A stretch of 64,000 nucleotides of DNA from Candidatus Bathyarchaeota archaeon (GCA_022865885.1 JALHSQ010000086.1:1-64000); one strand, 5' to 3'; shown: positions 17,459-27,619, numbered from the stretch's first letter. Numbers and translations: made by a program. Notes: generated by a model not told the origin, from the sequence alone.

Positions 17459-19381
17459 TTGAGTATAGATTATGAGAGAATTGGGTTGAAAGTTGGCTTA
17501 GAGGTTCATCAACAGTTGAATGTGGGCGCGAAGTTGTTCTGTGACTGTAAACCTGAGCTCTTCAAAGATCAGCCCGAGATAGTGTTTCTGCGTAGACTTA
17601 GACCCACGCAAAGCGAACTCGGTCAAGTAGATCCAGCAGCCTATTTTGAGTTTCAAAAGGGAACCAAAATCCTCTACGAAGCCAATAGTGCCACTTCATG
17701 TCTCGTGGAAATGGATGAAGAACCGCCACACCCATTGAATATGGAAGCAGTAGAGATCGTGTTGACGGTAGCCGTCCTGATGAAAGCGAAGCCGATCGAT
17801 GAGATTCAAGTAATGCGCAAAACAGTGATAGATGGCTCGAACACGACTGGTTTCCAAAGAACCTGTGTGATAGCGCTTAATGGTCAGATCAACGTTGGAG
17901 AGAAGGTCATTCCGATTCAGCATGCAAGCCTTGAAGAAGACGCGGCAAGGAAAACTGGGGACGAAGAAGATAACGTGACGCGTTACAGGATTGACAGATT
18001 GGGCATACCTTTGATTGAAGTTGCAACGGCACCGGCCATAAGGTCGCCCAAAGAAGCTGAAGAAGTCGCCTTCGCAATTGGCGGAATCCTCAGAGCTACC
18101 GGCAAAGTCATGCGTGGCCTTGGTTCAATTCGCCAAGACTTGAACGTGTCTATTCGAGATGGTGCACTCGTTGAGATCAAAGGAGTCCAAGAACTCGAAC
18201 TGATCTCACTGGCCGTCGAGTATGAAATCCAACGCCAGCTGAAGCTTATTGAAATACGCGAAGAACTTGGGAGAAGAGGCGCCAAGGAGGAAGAGGTAAA
18301 AGAGGAATTTATAGACGTGACAAAGGTTTTTGAACAGACAAAATGCAAGGTGATCCGAAAAGCCTTGGACAAGAACCAACGAGTCTTAGCCGTGAGACTC
18401 CCAAGATTCAGAGACCTCTTGAAACAGGAGCTACTGCCAGACATCCGCTTCGGAACTGAAGTGGCCGATAGGGCTCGTTTTTGGGGAAGAGTGGGCGGAA
18501 TATTCCATACAGACGAAATGCCGGCCTTTGGAGTAACAAAGGAGGAAGTTGAGGCATTGAGGCAGGTCACCACTGCCGATGAACAGGATGCCGTAGTATT
18601 CGTTGCAGACAGGTTGGAAAATGCCCGAGACTCTTTGAAGGCAGTTGTGGAGAGATCTCAAGAAGCAATACGAGGCGTGCCAGAAGAGACCAGATCTGCA
18701 AATCCAGACGGCACTACCCGGTATATGAGACCTAGACCCGGTGCAGCAAGAATGTATCCGGAAACAGATATTCCTCCAACGCAGGTGACTGAAGAACTCC
18801 TCAGTAGAATCAAGTCAAATCTTCCTGAAGTCCCTGAACAGAAGCTTGAACGCTTGGTTGAGGAATACAAACTGAACCAGAAACTAGCCAAGCAAATCAT
18901 TGACTCTGAGCACTGTAGACTATTCGAGACAATAGTCAAAGAGAGCAATGTTTCGCCGACAGCTGTTGCAGTGTTCTTAACTGAAACAATGAAATCACTG
19001 AAACGTAACGGTGTTCGAGTTGAAAGGGTTTCTGAAAACCGAATTGAAGAGATCTTTCGAAGCATAGATTCAGGAGAACTCGTGAAGGAGAGCATGCCCG
19101 AGATAGTGAGATGGCTCAGTGAGCACGAGAATAAGAGTGTCGCGGAAGCCGTTACTGATACCGGCTTGAAGATGATTACGCGAGAAGAGCTTGAAAGGAC
19201 AGTCGATGAAGTCCTAAAAGCCAATGAAGACTTAGTTGAAGAAATAGGGATGAATGCTCTAGGGGCACTCATGAGTGCAATGATGAGGAAAGTGCGAGGT
19301 AAAGCAAAAGTTGAGGTAGTTAGTGAGTTGTTGCGAGAAAGGCTTGAAGCGCAAGGCACCAGAAAGCAGCAGAGGAAGTAA
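17459..19381 (+). CDS. gatE: Glutamyl-tRNA(Gln) amidotransferase subunit E
   Basis: 640 residues. Kinase/amidotransferase partner of GatD. The GatB-like catalytic cradle opens with GLKVGLEVHQQLNVGAKLFC and continues with the DEEPPHPLN and GSIRQDLNVSI blocks. An AspRS-like GAD insertion domain (roughly residues 290-420, with FWGRVGGIFHTDEMPAFG), which separates GatE from GatB, is present, followed by the helical and YqeY-type tail that binds the tRNA. Translation must start at TTG 17459 since no ATG is in frame before the conserved residues. Last gene of elp3-gatD-gatE. Confidence 0.97.
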   Translation: MSIDYERIGLKVGLEVHQQLNVGAKLFCDCKPELFKDQPEIVFLRRLRPTQSELGQVDPAAYFEFQKGTKILYEANSATSCLVEMDEEPPHPLNMEAVEIVLTVAVLMKAKPIDEIQVMRKTVIDGSNTTGFQRTCVIALNGQINVGEKVIPIQHASLEEDAARKTGDEEDNVTRYRIDRLGIPLIEVATAPAIRSPKEAEEVAFAIGGILRATGKVMRGLGSIRQDLNVSIRDGALVEIKGVQELELISLAVEYEIQRQLKLIEIREELGRRGAKEEEVKEEFIDVTKVFEQTKCKVIRKALDKNQRVLAVRLPRFRDLLKQELLPDIRFGTEVADRARFWGRVGGIFHTDEMPAFGVTKEEVEALRQVTTADEQDAVVFVADRLENARDSLKAVVERSQEAIRGVPEETRSANPDGTTRYMRPRPGAARMYPETDIPPTQVTEELLSRIKSNLPEVPEQKLERLVEEYKLNQKLAKQIIDSEHCRLFETIVKESNVSPTAVAVFLTETMKSLKRNGVRVERVSENRIEEIFRSIDSGELVKESMPEIVRWLSEHENKSVAEAVTDTGLKMITREELERTVDEVLKANEDLVEEIGMNALGALMSAMMRKVRGKAKVEVVSELLRERLEAQGTRKQQRK

Positions 19382-19450
19382 GTAAGTTAGTTGTTAATTG
19401 GGCTTAGTACGCCCAGAGAATACTATCACAACTAGGCACAGTTGATACTG

Positions 19451-19822
19451 ATGAACTTGAAAGCAAGTTGGCGAGATAATTTAGTCTGGGTCGTTAAGGT
19501 CAACCTTGCCTGTCTTCTGATCAATACATCGGTGCTCCTTTTGCTGGGATGCCTTTCATGGCTTGATTTCGCATTTGTCGCTTGGGCTAGTCATTTCTCG
19601 ATGATACTTCTCCTGGAGGCAGGCATCCTCTTTCTCGCTGGAGGACTAGTAGCTCTCTCTTCTTCAATCTTTGCTAGCAAAGTCAGAGAGTATGTATTTC
19701 ATTCCGATGAGGTGTGGACAGCTGAGAAGCAAGCAAAGAGCGGGAAAAAAGCCAATGTGATTCTCTTCGAGGGGCTTGCACTCTTTTTGGAATCCTTAGT
19801 CATCTCTGTCTTGATTTTGTAG
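19451..19822 (+). CDS. Small three-helix membrane protein of unknown function
   Basis: About 123 residues with three predicted membrane helices, two at the N terminus and one at the C terminus. Between them lies a polar segment, SKVREYVFHSDEVWTAEK, that looks conserved rather than a simple loop. I have the impression of similar uncharacterised archaeal proteins with this segment but cannot name the family. TTG 19442 is an upstream alternative start. It converges on the binding-protein gene of the first ABC importer. Confidence 0.75.
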   Translation: MNLKASWRDNLVWVVKVNLACLLINTSVLLLLGCLSWLDFAFVAWASHFSMILLLEAGILFLAGGLVALSSSIFASKVREYVFHSDEVWTAEKQAKSGKKANVILFEGLALFLESLVISVLIL

Positions 19823-19826
19823 GTTG

Positions 19827-19843
19827 AAAAACATCAAAAAAAG
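19827..19843 (-). terminator. T-rich stretch at end of binding-protein gene
   Basis: On the minus strand the bases just past the stop at 19852 read as two T runs (CTTTTTTTGATGTTTTTC), the usual archaeal terminator form. It lies in the 29-base gap between convergent genes. Confidence 0.4.
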
Positions 19844-19851
19844 GAAGGGGT

Positions 19852-22137
19852 CTATTGGGATTTCTTTCTGGGCATGAAGACTGCGACAACGCCAACAAGA
19901 ATGGCGACCACCAAAGCTGCCACGGCAATGTAAGTCATCGTGTTCAACGAGTTTTGCAGGTTGCTCACTTGGTTCTGAAGTGGCGCAAGCGTGTCTTGCA
20001 TTGTGGTAGCGTTTAGCATTCTCACATACTTCCATTCGCTTCCTGCCGGGGCAAGGCCATCAAAGAGATAGTAGTAGAACGTTCCATTGGTCGGCGGTGT
20101 TGCAGTGAAAGTGTACCAGCCGTTCAAGTCGGTTGTTGTCCTGGCAACAATTTCGGAGGCGGAAGCATAAGTGGTGTTATCTGTCGTTACCATCAGCTGG
20201 AGTTCCCTACTTGGCATTGGGTTCCCATCAGAATCAGTGTAGTACCCTGATATTGCATCTGACATCCCAACAGTGAAAGACGAAATCGTTGGTGAGGGAG
20301 GTCCAGGCGTGGTGTAGCCGGCTTTTTCGAGATACTCCCTGGCTTTGGTAAGGTCATATGGTCTTGCAACGATCGACGAATTGTAGAATGGTTGTGTCGG
20401 GAGCATGACTGTGGCACCGGGGTCTCCATAACCTGCAAGCAAATTGTCGATTATCAGCTGCTTTGGGATGGCATAGTCGAGGGCGATTCTGACATATTTA
20501 CCTGCCTCTGCTGCTCTTGAAGAATTGGCTCTTCCAAGCGGAGTATCCACGCCAGTTCCAATAATCGGATGCTGCAAGTTGTAGCCGAACTCCTGTCTTC
20601 CTGTACCATCCTGCAGCAGCACTCTTCCCCACGACGGGTCAATGGTTGGAATATCCACTTGCATCTGGTAGTTAGCATCAAGCATGTCAACCTCTCCATT
20701 CTTTAACGCAGCTAAAGCCCCGGTCTTGTCAGCGATGAACCTAACGTAGTAATCATTCACTTGGAACATGCCATCCTGCTCGAGCGCCGTTCTGTTCCAG
20801 TAGTCGTTGAACTTTTGCATGTGCACAACCTGTGTGACTGGATTGAAGCCTACCCATTTGTATGGACCAGTTCCCACAGGCCCAGTGTAGCTGCCAACAC
20901 CTGGGATCACTATTTCTCCTTGTCCCGTGTTGAACGGTGTGGCTGACCATTCAGCAGTTGGTATCTTCTCAAAGATGTGTTTTGGAATTATGTTGTTTGC
21001 GAGGGTAAGCAAGTACGGGTCGAAGTAGCCATACGGTTTGCCAAGGGTCAGTACCGGAAGATTGAATTTAACAGTATAAGGATCCACAGCTGTGATGGTA
21101 CCGTATCTTGAACCGTTTCCTAGAAACGTTGAAGTCCCATTCTCCCATGTGAACTTCACATTGTCTCCGTAAACGTTACGATAGTATCCTACGAATTGAG
21201 AGGCCGTCTCGGGGTTCATTAGAGCCCAAAGGGAGAACAGAATGTCGTCTGCACTAAAGAAATAGCCATCATGCCATTTGACGCCATGTCTCAGATTGTA
21301 GGTCCAGTTGAAACCGTCTGCACTTTTATCCCATGATGTTAGCAGACCAGGGGTTGCCAAATCTGATAGGTCATTGTTCGTAACTGCCAGCCCACTGTAG
21401 AGGCAGGAGATTATCATAGTGTCGTACCAAGAGTTGGAGAGAGACGGGATTAGTGATTGGATTTCCCCCGTTGAGCAGTATACAACTGAACTTTTGCCTT
21501 TCAACCACTCAGGATTCGGCTGCGCATTGAAGTATAACCAGCCTTCACCGTTTGCTGTCTGGCCGAAATTGCTCAACACAGGATTGACTATAGCAGGCGC
21601 GCTCTGATACACGATCTGTGAAGACGGCATTTCATCCATGTATAGCGATTGCCAAGCCTGGAGGCTTTGATTCTGAGTATCAACGTCAGTAGCTGTTATG
21701 AACTGATCCAAGAGGAGGTTGCTCTGCGTCGTGTTATAGAGGTAGTAGTTTTGTCCATCAGGTGCAAAGAAATCTGATCCACCGTACAAAACCTGTCGTG
21801 GTTCCGGATTCAACCCGGGTGTCCAGCCAAGGGAGAGAACGTCAAAACCCCCGTCCTCGAATTTCTTGCCAACCATGTCTCGGGGGGGAGTAAGAACGCG
21901 GTCATAGACACTGGCCCAACCAAGGTACACTACTCTGGCATCAATACCTAGAAGTCTCAACGAGTTCGCGAATATCTGTGACCATTGACGTCTGACCATG
22001 TTTGCGTTTCCTGGGGCGATTATAGTTAATTTGAAAAGCCATTGATCTTCCGCCCATACAGAAGACAAAGGTAATAGTATAGAAGTCGTCAGTGTGATTA
22101 TCGAAAGCAATACAACGATTTTTCCCAGTTTGTTCAT
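19852..22137 (-). CDS. ABC transporter extracellular solute-binding protein, family 5 (Opp/Dpp type), C-terminally anchored
   Basis: 761 residues. Captures peptides or oligosaccharides outside the cell for the importer encoded divergently. An N-terminal signal peptide (MNKLGKIVVLLSIITLTTS to about residue 33, SVWAEDQW) is followed by the two-lobed SBP_bac_5 fold (YNLRHGVKWHDGYFFSADD is a typical block). The C terminus is unusual: after residue 620 an Ig-like/transthyretin-like domain (SDGNPMPSRELQLMV), a short coiled coil (LQNQVSNLQNSLN) and a final membrane helix before MPRKKSQ. So it is tethered at its C terminus by a stalk. ATG 22137 is chosen over 22173 because it gives a proper signal peptide and follows GGAAAG. 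Confidence 0.93.
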   Translation of the reverse strand: MNKLGKIVVLLSIITLTTSILLPLSSVWAEDQWLFKLTIIAPGNANMVRRQWSQIFANSLRLLGIDARVVYLGWASVYDRVLTPPRDMVGKKFEDGGFDVLSLGWTPGLNPEPRQVLYGGSDFFAPDGQNYYLYNTTQSNLLLDQFITATDVDTQNQSLQAWQSLYMDEMPSSQIVYQSAPAIVNPVLSNFGQTANGEGWLYFNAQPNPEWLKGKSSVVYCSTGEIQSLIPSLSNSWYDTMIISCLYSGLAVTNNDLSDLATPGLLTSWDKSADGFNWTYNLRHGVKWHDGYFFSADDILFSLWALMNPETASQFVGYYRNVYGDNVKFTWENGTSTFLGNGSRYGTITAVDPYTVKFNLPVLTLGKPYGYFDPYLLTLANNIIPKHIFEKIPTAEWSATPFNTGQGEIVIPGVGSYTGPVGTGPYKWVGFNPVTQVVHMQKFNDYWNRTALEQDGMFQVNDYYVRFIADKTGALAALKNGEVDMLDANYQMQVDIPTIDPSWGRVLLQDGTGRQEFGYNLQHPIIGTGVDTPLGRANSSRAAEAGKYVRIALDYAIPKQLIIDNLLAGYGDPGATVMLPTQPFYNSSIVARPYDLTKAREYLEKAGYTTPGPPSPTISSFTVGMSDAISGYYTDSDGNPMPSRELQLMVTTDNTTYASASEIVARTTTDLNGWYTFTATPPTNGTFYYYLFDGLAPAGSEWKYVRMLNATTMQDTLAPLQNQVSNLQNSLNTMTYIAVAALVVAILVGVVAVFMPRKKSQ

Positions 22138-22314
22138 TTTTCTTTCCTTCGGTTTCCTTTTTGGAAGCAACACATATTTATCACTTGTTCTTGCAAAGAG
22201 GGCTCTGGCAGATTCTGTAAAGCTTAATTAGCAACATTACAGCAAGATATCACTGATACTCTGCTTGAGTTGAGAGTATTGACCCAAGACAAATCCGGCT
22301 TAGGCCGAAGGCTA

Positions 22315-23319
22315 ATGGAACGTACTAAATTATTCCTGAGTAGCTCAATGTTCCGTTATATAATCCGCAGATTGCTGTACATGATTCCTGTTGCATTGGG
22401 CATTTCTATTATAACCTTCATGACCATGTATGCGGCTGGAGATCCAATCAGCATAATTAGAATGGGCAAGGGCAATATCACGCCCGATACCCTTGAGGCG
22501 CTTAGAGTATACTACGACCTTGACAAACCAGTGCCAGTTCAGTATATTAACTGGATCGCGAATGTTTTGCAGTTTAACTTTGGAAGATCCTTGCGAGGAG
22601 GTCAACCGGTAAACCTGATTATAGGAAATTGGTTTTGGGAAACAGTAAAACTTCAGCTAGTCTCGATTGTGATAGCCTTGGGAATATCGATACCAGTAGG
22701 GATAATGTCGGCAAGAAAGCAATACTCAAAGCAAGATGTAATCGTGACTTCCTTCTCTTTATTTGGAGTTTCCATGCCTACGTTTTGGCTGGGAATCATA
22801 TTAATAATCGTGTTTTCCTTCAATCTTGGTTGGCTGCCTTCTGGTGGTTCGGCAGGTGACCCGAGACTCTGGTGGAATAATCCAGTTTTAGACTCAATCG
22901 CGCATTTGATCATGCCAGTCATGGTCCTTGTCTACGTTCAGCTAGCCCAGAATATCCGCTTGATACGCGCGAACATGCTGGAAATCCTGAGATCAGACTA
23001 CATACTTGCGGCTAGGGCAAGCGGCATCAGCGAGCGCAAGATAGTATACAAATATGCTCTTAGGAACGCGATCGGTCCAGTGATTACCTTTCTGGGAATA
23101 TCTCTAGGGACTATTATAGCTGGCGCACCCATGACTGAATACGTTTTCAGCTGGCCTGGTCTCGGTCGTAAATTTGTTCAAGCCACCACTGACCTGGATT
23201 TCCCTGTTGTGATGGCTATTACGATGATAATAACCGTGATGGCGCTGGTAGCCAACCTTATCGTGGATATAAGCTACGTCTATCTTGATCCAAGAATAAG
23301 TATTGAAAAAGGCAAGTGA
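22315..23319 (+). CDS. dppB: Peptide/oligosaccharide ABC transporter permease (DppB/OppB type)
   Basis: About 335 residues, six membrane helices. Begins MFRYIIRRLLYMIPVALG (ATG 22348 is the start most like homologues; 22315 and 22270 are in frame upstream). The cytoplasmic EAA loop is visible as DYILAARASGISERKIVYK, which docks on the ATPases. First gene of dppBCDF, divergent from the binding protein with about 180 bases between. Confidence 0.94.
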   Translation: MERTKLFLSSSMFRYIIRRLLYMIPVALGISIITFMTMYAAGDPISIIRMGKGNITPDTLEALRVYYDLDKPVPVQYINWIANVLQFNFGRSLRGGQPVNLIIGNWFWETVKLQLVSIVIALGISIPVGIMSARKQYSKQDVIVTSFSLFGVSMPTFWLGIILIIVFSFNLGWLPSGGSAGDPRLWWNNPVLDSIAHLIMPVMVLVYVQLAQNIRLIRANMLEILRSDYILAARASGISERKIVYKYALRNAIGPVITFLGISLGTIIAGAPMTEYVFSWPGLGRKFVQATTDLDFPVVMAITMIITVMALVANLIVDISYVYLDPRISIEKGK

Positions 23320-23323
23320 ATGA

Positions 23324-24283
23324 ATGGCCAAGACTGAAAACGAAGCAACTATGAAATACAAGCGAAGGTCAGCCAGTCAGTGGGCAGTGGCTTGGAGGAG
23401 ATTCAGAAGAAACAGAGCAGGCTTGGTCGGGCTAGTAATCGTTGTCTCTGTGTTTTTCGTTGGAGCTTTTGGAGGATTCTTTGCCCCTTATCCAGCGAGA
23501 GGGGAACCAGGGTCCGACGCACCATTCTACAGAGGTGAGGCAAGGTTTCCTCCCAGCTGGAAATACTTGTTCGGAACGTCGACGGGCGGTACTGACGTTC
23601 TTAGCGACGTCATTCATGGTACCAAATACACACTTTACGTGGGCATATTGGTGACACTGATAACAATCGCCGTCGCAGTAGTTGTGGGCTCGATAGCCGG
23701 ATTCTACGGTGGCTGGGTTGACAACATTCTCATGAGAACCACAGAAGTATTCCTAGTTTTTCCGTCATTGCTTTTCATATTGGTTTTTGTTAGGGTATTC
23801 ACACTAACAATAGGAGACCCGTTTTGGACAATTCCACTGATAGGCCTAAGAATCCCTTCAGGCCTTACAATAGTCACCTTGGTTTTGGGGGCCTTCAACT
23901 GGGCATCCAACGCAAGAATGGTGCGAGGCGAGTTTTTCAGAGTGAGAGAACTTGAATTCGTTGAGGCTGAGAAAGCACTAGGGGCCAACAACATGAGGAT
24001 AATTTTCAAACACATATTGCCGAACATATTGTCATCGCTGATAGTTGTTACTAGCCTGACGATTGCGTATGCCATTCTCGTGGAAGCGGCTGTCAGCTTC
24101 TTGGGCTTCGGGGACGTGAATACTGTGACCTGGGGACAAATACTCCAAGAAAATTGGTCAGAAACCAGGAATGTCTGGTGGGCAGAAGTCTTTCCAGGGC
24201 TAGCTATTCTGATCACAGTATTTGGTTTTAACCTGCTAGGTGACGGATTGTCTGACGCCCTGAACCCGAGACTACGCGATTGA
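23324..24283 (+). CDS. dppC: Peptide/oligosaccharide ABC transporter permease (DppC/OppC type)
   Basis: 319 residues. N-terminal cytoplasmic tail rich in Arg ([15 protein letters not shown]) precedes six membrane helices, as usual for the C permease. The extracellular segment between helix 1 and 2 carries the [12 protein letters not shown] motif, and the EAA loop reads [19 protein letters not shown]. Only 4 bases after dppB, so co-translated. Confidence 0.94.
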   Translation: MAKTENEATMKYKRRSASQWAVAWRRFRRNRAGLVGLVIVVSVFFVGAFGGFFAPYPARGEPGSDAPFYRGEARFPPSWKYLFGTSTGGTDVLSDVIHGTKYTLYVGILVTLITIAVAVVVGSIAGFYGGWVDNILMRTTEVFLVFPSLLFILVFVRVFTLTIGDPFWTIPLIGLRIPSGLTIVTLVLGAFNWASNARMVRGEFFRVRELEFVEAEKALGANNMRIIFKHILPNILSSLIVVTSLTIAYAILVEAAVSFLGFGDVNTVTWGQILQENWSETRNVWWAEVFPGLAILITVFGFNLLGDGLSDALNPRLRD

Positions 24284-24295
24284 GGAAGTATCCGC

Positions 24296-25297
24296 ATGGA
24301 AGACAACATATTGCACGTCGAAGGGTTGAAGACGCACTTCTTCACCGAAGCAGGGGTAGTCAAGGCCGTAGACGGCGTCTCTTTCACCCTAGGTCGAGGA
24401 GAATCCCTCGGACTTGTGGGTGAATCAGGGTCTGGTAAGACAGTAACTGCTCTCTCTGTTCTAAGAATCGTTCCAAAGCCGGGCAGGATCATAGCTGGAA
24501 AGATTGAATATGATGGAGGCGACCTCCTAAAGAAAACCGACGGGGAAATGCAGAAGATAAGGGGCAAAGACATCGGAACAATCTTCCAAGATCCTTCATC
24601 ATCGCTGAACCCCGTATACAACATTGAAACGCAGATTAGAGACGTCATCTTGGCTCACGAAAAACTCTCAGCAAAAGCTTGCAGAAGCAGAATAATCAAG
24701 CTCCTTGAGCTGGTCGGGATTCCTGAAATAGAGACTAGAATGCGAGAATATCCGCATCAATTCAGCGGTGGCATGAAACAACGCGTTGCGATTGCGAGAG
24801 CCTTGGTCTGCGAACCCAAACTCTTGTTCGCCGATGAGCCAACTACGAGTCTGGACGTCACGATACAGGCCCAGGTTTTAGACCTTTTGAATGAACTAAA
24901 GAGGAGGCTTGGGATGTCACTTGTAATGATCACTCATGACATGGGAATAATCGCGAAGATGACAACAAGAGTCGTAGTCCTGTATGCAGGTCTCGTTTGC
25001 GAAATAGCCAAAACCATGGATCTTTTTGAACGCCCTAGGCACCCATACACAGAAGCATTGCTAGGGGCAGTTCCAAGGTTAGATATGAGGAAGGCCTTGC
25101 GACTGATCCCTGGAAACATCCCGAATCTTATTAACCCTCCTTCGGGTTGCCGCTTCCACCCAAGATGCAAATATGCCACGAGGAGATGCGAAATAGAAGG
25201 TCCCTTATTAGAGGAAACAGAACAGGGACATGAGGTCGCATGTCACGAATGGCGAAACATCAAATTGAAGGGAGAAAAAGTCAGCAATGGCCAATAA
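24296..25297 (+). CDS. dppD: Oligopeptide ABC transporter ATPase (DppD/OppD type)
   Basis: 333 residues. Walker [10 protein letters not shown]-loop [10 protein letters not shown], signature FSGGMKQR, Walker [13 protein letters not shown] and switch His in MITHDMG are all present. The C-terminal oligopeptide/HPY domain has the cysteine cluster [14 protein letters not shown], which in this family can hold an iron-sulfur cluster. Overlaps dppF by 11 bases. Confidence 0.96.
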   Translation: MEDNILHVEGLKTHFFTEAGVVKAVDGVSFTLGRGESLGLVGESGSGKTVTALSVLRIVPKPGRIIAGKIEYDGGDLLKKTDGEMQKIRGKDIGTIFQDPSSSLNPVYNIETQIRDVILAHEKLSAKACRSRIIKLLELVGIPEIETRMREYPHQFSGGMKQRVAIARALVCEPKLLFADEPTTSLDVTIQAQVLDLLNELKRRLGMSLVMITHDMGIIAKMTTRVVVLYAGLVCEIAKTMDLFERPRHPYTEALLGAVPRLDMRKALRLIPGNIPNLINPPSGCRFHPRCKYATRRCEIEGPLLEETEQGHEVACHEWRNIKLKGEKVSNGQ

Positions 25298-26282
25298 CGA
25301 TCTTATCATTGTCAAGAACTTGGTCAAGTACTTCCCAGTCTTCTCTAAAGGAGTATTGCTCAAGAAGCAAACAGGTAATGTACATGCTGTCGACAATATC
25401 AGCTTCAGCATTAGAAAGAAAGAGACTTTTGCTTTAGTTGGAGAAAGTGGATGTGGAAAAACCACCACTGCAAGGCTGATATTGAACTTAATCGAGCCAA
25501 CATCTGGGCAAGTTTTCTTTGAAGAAGAGAACGTGTTGGAGAAGTTCCGAGGCTCTAACAGAAAGGAAAAACTCCGACTGAGAAGAAAAATGCAGCTAAT
25601 TTTCCAAAACCCGTATGGCTCGCTTGACCCGCGAATGACGGTGTTTGACATCATCTCCGAACCATTCATAATCCACAAGCACATCGCCAAGGACAAGTGG
25701 AAAGACCAAGTCTACAGACTTCTCGAACTCGTGGGGCTTGAGGAGTACCACGCAGAAAGGTACCCACATGAATTCAGTGGTGGACAAAGGCAGAGAATAT
25801 GTATGGCCCGAGCTCTAGCTGTTGAACCGCAATTTCTGATTGCTGATGAACCCGTTTCCTCGCTAGATGTGTCGATCAGAGCGCAGATCCTCAATTTACT
25901 TGCAGATCTTCAAGCCAGAATAGGACTCACTTACCTGTACATATCGCATGACTTGAGTTCTGTTAGACAAATCAGCCACCGGGTGGCAGTCATGTACTTG
26001 GGCAAGATAGTTGAGGTGGCAAACACCGATGAGGTTTTCGATAGTCCCCTTCATCCATACACAAAGGCGTTAATTGAAGCCGTTCCAATTCCGGATCCGA
26101 GAACAAAGAGCATGAAAATACTGTTACGTGGAGAAGTGCCAAGTCCCATTAACCCTCCCTCGGGTTGCCGATTTCACCCAAGATGTGAATATGCACAGAA
26201 AATCTGCAGTGAGAAGGAACCAGTGTTAGAGGAACTGAAAAAGGAGCATTTCGTAGCCTGCTATTTCCCCATTAATGAGTGA
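25287..26282 (+). CDS. dppF: Oligopeptide ABC transporter ATPase (DppF/OppF type)
   Basis: 331 residues. Second ATPase of the heterodimer: Walker A GESGCGKTT, signature FSGGQRQR, Walker B FLIADEPVSSLD, switch His in YISHDLSS. The C-terminal cysteine cluster (CRFHPRCEYAQKIC) repeats that of DppD. Last gene of the operon. Confidence 0.96.
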   Translation: MANNDLIIVKNLVKYFPVFSKGVLLKKQTGNVHAVDNISFSIRKKETFALVGESGCGKTTTARLILNLIEPTSGQVFFEEENVLEKFRGSNRKEKLRLRRKMQLIFQNPYGSLDPRMTVFDIISEPFIIHKHIAKDKWKDQVYRLLELVGLEEYHAERYPHEFSGGQRQRICMARALAVEPQFLIADEPVSSLDVSIRAQILNLLADLQARIGLTYLYISHDLSSVRQISHRVAVMYLGKIVEVANTDEVFDSPLHPYTKALIEAVPIPDPRTKSMKILLRGEVPSPINPPSGCRFHPRCEYAQKICSEKEPVLEELKKEHFVACYFPINE

Positions 26283-26351
26283 AAGTCGACACGCGGACGA
26301 GCATTGGATCTGTATCGGAGTCGAACAGGTTAGATGTTTGCGTTCTACCTT

Positions 26352-26996
26352 CTACCTGTAGTCTTCCATCACGATGATCTCTTTAGGCAGCAGTGTGATG
26401 TTTTCACCACAATAAGGGCAGAGTTTGAAGTCTGGTAGCAGTGGCTTTCCGCATGAAGGGCATGCCTTCGGGAATCTCACTCTTTCCTCGATCTTCTTGA
26501 ATTCCTTCTTGAAACTGATCATGTCTGTTCTTATCTTCTCAATGTTTTCTTTGAGTGACTGGATTTCTCTAACGTCTGTTCTCACGTTGTAGATCAAGTC
26601 TTTGACCTGTGCCAGAGTTCCATTGCCAGATTCTATGGTTTCAAACATCGCGTCGAGGACTTCGCTCTTTTTTTCCAGCAGTGAATCTTCAGTAGAGCTT
26701 TGTGCTTTAGCATCTGAGAGTATGTTGTTCAAAAAAGTCTCCATCGGGTTTTCAAACGTTATAGCGCAGGTTATGCCCCATAGCACAAGAGTGGAAGCTA
26801 TACTCAACCAGAAATACACTGGGGGCGTTATCGCCTGCAGTTTATCACCGACGAAAGGGTATAGTTGGAATAGTCGAATTGGGTTGGCAAAGACTATAGC
26901 AGAGACTGCGTCAATCACGTGTAGTAAGGCTACAAATGCTAAGGAGCTGAAGAGCCAAACAGAAAACCCTTTCTTGACCAAGAAGTTCCCTCCCAT
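26352..26996 (-). CDS. Membrane protein with coiled coil and C-terminal zinc ribbon
   Basis: 214 residues. Two N-terminal membrane helices (about 10-32 and 58-78), then a cytoplasmic coiled coil (about 110-170, with IEKIRTDMISFKKEFKKIEE) and a zinc ribbon, CPSCGKPLLPDFKLCPYCG, near the end. This architecture is common in archaea among uncharacterised proteins; I know of no assigned function. Head-to-head with the winged-helix cluster, sharing a 125-base intergenic region. Confidence 0.8.
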   Translation of the reverse strand: MGGNFLVKKGFSVWLFSSLAFVALLHVIDAVSAIVFANPIRLFQLYPFVGDKLQAITPPVYFWLSIASTLVLWGITCAITFENPMETFLNNILSDAKAQSSTEDSLLEKKSEVLDAMFETIESGNGTLAQVKDLIYNVRTDVREIQSLKENIEKIRTDMISFKKEFKKIEERVRFPKACPSCGKPLLPDFKLCPYCGENITLLPKEIIVMEDYR

Positions 26997-27027
26997 CTTC
27001 GGAGTTAGCTGCGTTTATAGAATAGTG

Positions 27028-27046
27028 TATCTTAATACTTAAGATA
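27028..27046. repeat. AT-rich 8-bp inverted repeat in divergent promoter region
   Basis: TATCTTAA-TAC-TTAAGATA is a perfect 8-bp inverted repeat with a 3-base spacer. It lies where the TATA box of the minus-strand zinc-ribbon membrane gene is expected (about 35 bases before its start), so it may be a TATA box, an operator, or both. Confidence 0.55.
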
Positions 27047-27121
27047 ATACTCCCTTTTCTGATATGTGTCGAAATAGTAAATCCTTAAAGGGGTTACCAC
27101 TCTCTATAGCATGCGATAACA

Positions 27122-27619
27122 TTGCAAACTAGGGTGATCAAAGAAGTGCAACGAAACTTCACTTTCAGAGTCAAAATAGGGGAATATGAGCTGGAGATCG
27201 ATGGAACACGGGAGGAAGTCTTGAAGACGATTGAGGAATTGCCAAACCTGATCAGTAATGTTCACAAGGCTTTTGAAATCGTTAAACCCAAAACAGTCAC
27301 GACACTCACAGTAAGAACCGGAAACTCCAAAGACGAAACACATATGCAAAAATACCCAAAGATTACACCAACAGAAAACTGCGAAGAAGCCATAATAAGC
27401 GTTCTTAAAACTGATTGGGGAAAATGGCGCCCACGTACTATTGAGGAACTCAGAGAAGCCCTACAGGCAAACGGAATGAACCACTCATCACGCATCCTAG
27501 CAGGAGCATTAATCGGACTTGCCAAGAGAGGAAAGATAAGACGCTGGAATACCGACGCAGGTTTCGTCTACATTCTCGTTGAAGACGAGGTTTTGGGCTT
27601 GAAAGGGGAAACTGCATGA
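27122..27619 (+). CDS. Winged-helix protein with N-terminal beta-rich domain, cluster member 1
   Basis: 165 residues, first of a three-gene overlapping operon. The N-terminal part (about 12-55) is a small alpha/beta segment, FRVKIGEYELEIDGTREEVL, followed by an amphipathic helix; the same pattern recurs in the next two genes and in the divergent gene at 28618. The C-terminal 75 residues (EEAIISVLKTDWGKWRPRT onward) look like a winged helix with recognition-helix-like SRILAGALIGLAKRGKIRRW. Start is TTG 27122 or GTG 27134, and CCTTAAAGG near 27083 is a TATA candidate. Function unknown. Confidence 0.78.
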   Translation: MQTRVIKEVQRNFTFRVKIGEYELEIDGTREEVLKTIEELPNLISNVHKAFEIVKPKTVTTLTVRTGNSKDETHMQKYPKITPTENCEEAIISVLKTDWGKWRPRTIEELREALQANGMNHSSRILAGALIGLAKRGKIRRWNTDAGFVYILVEDEVLGLKGETA

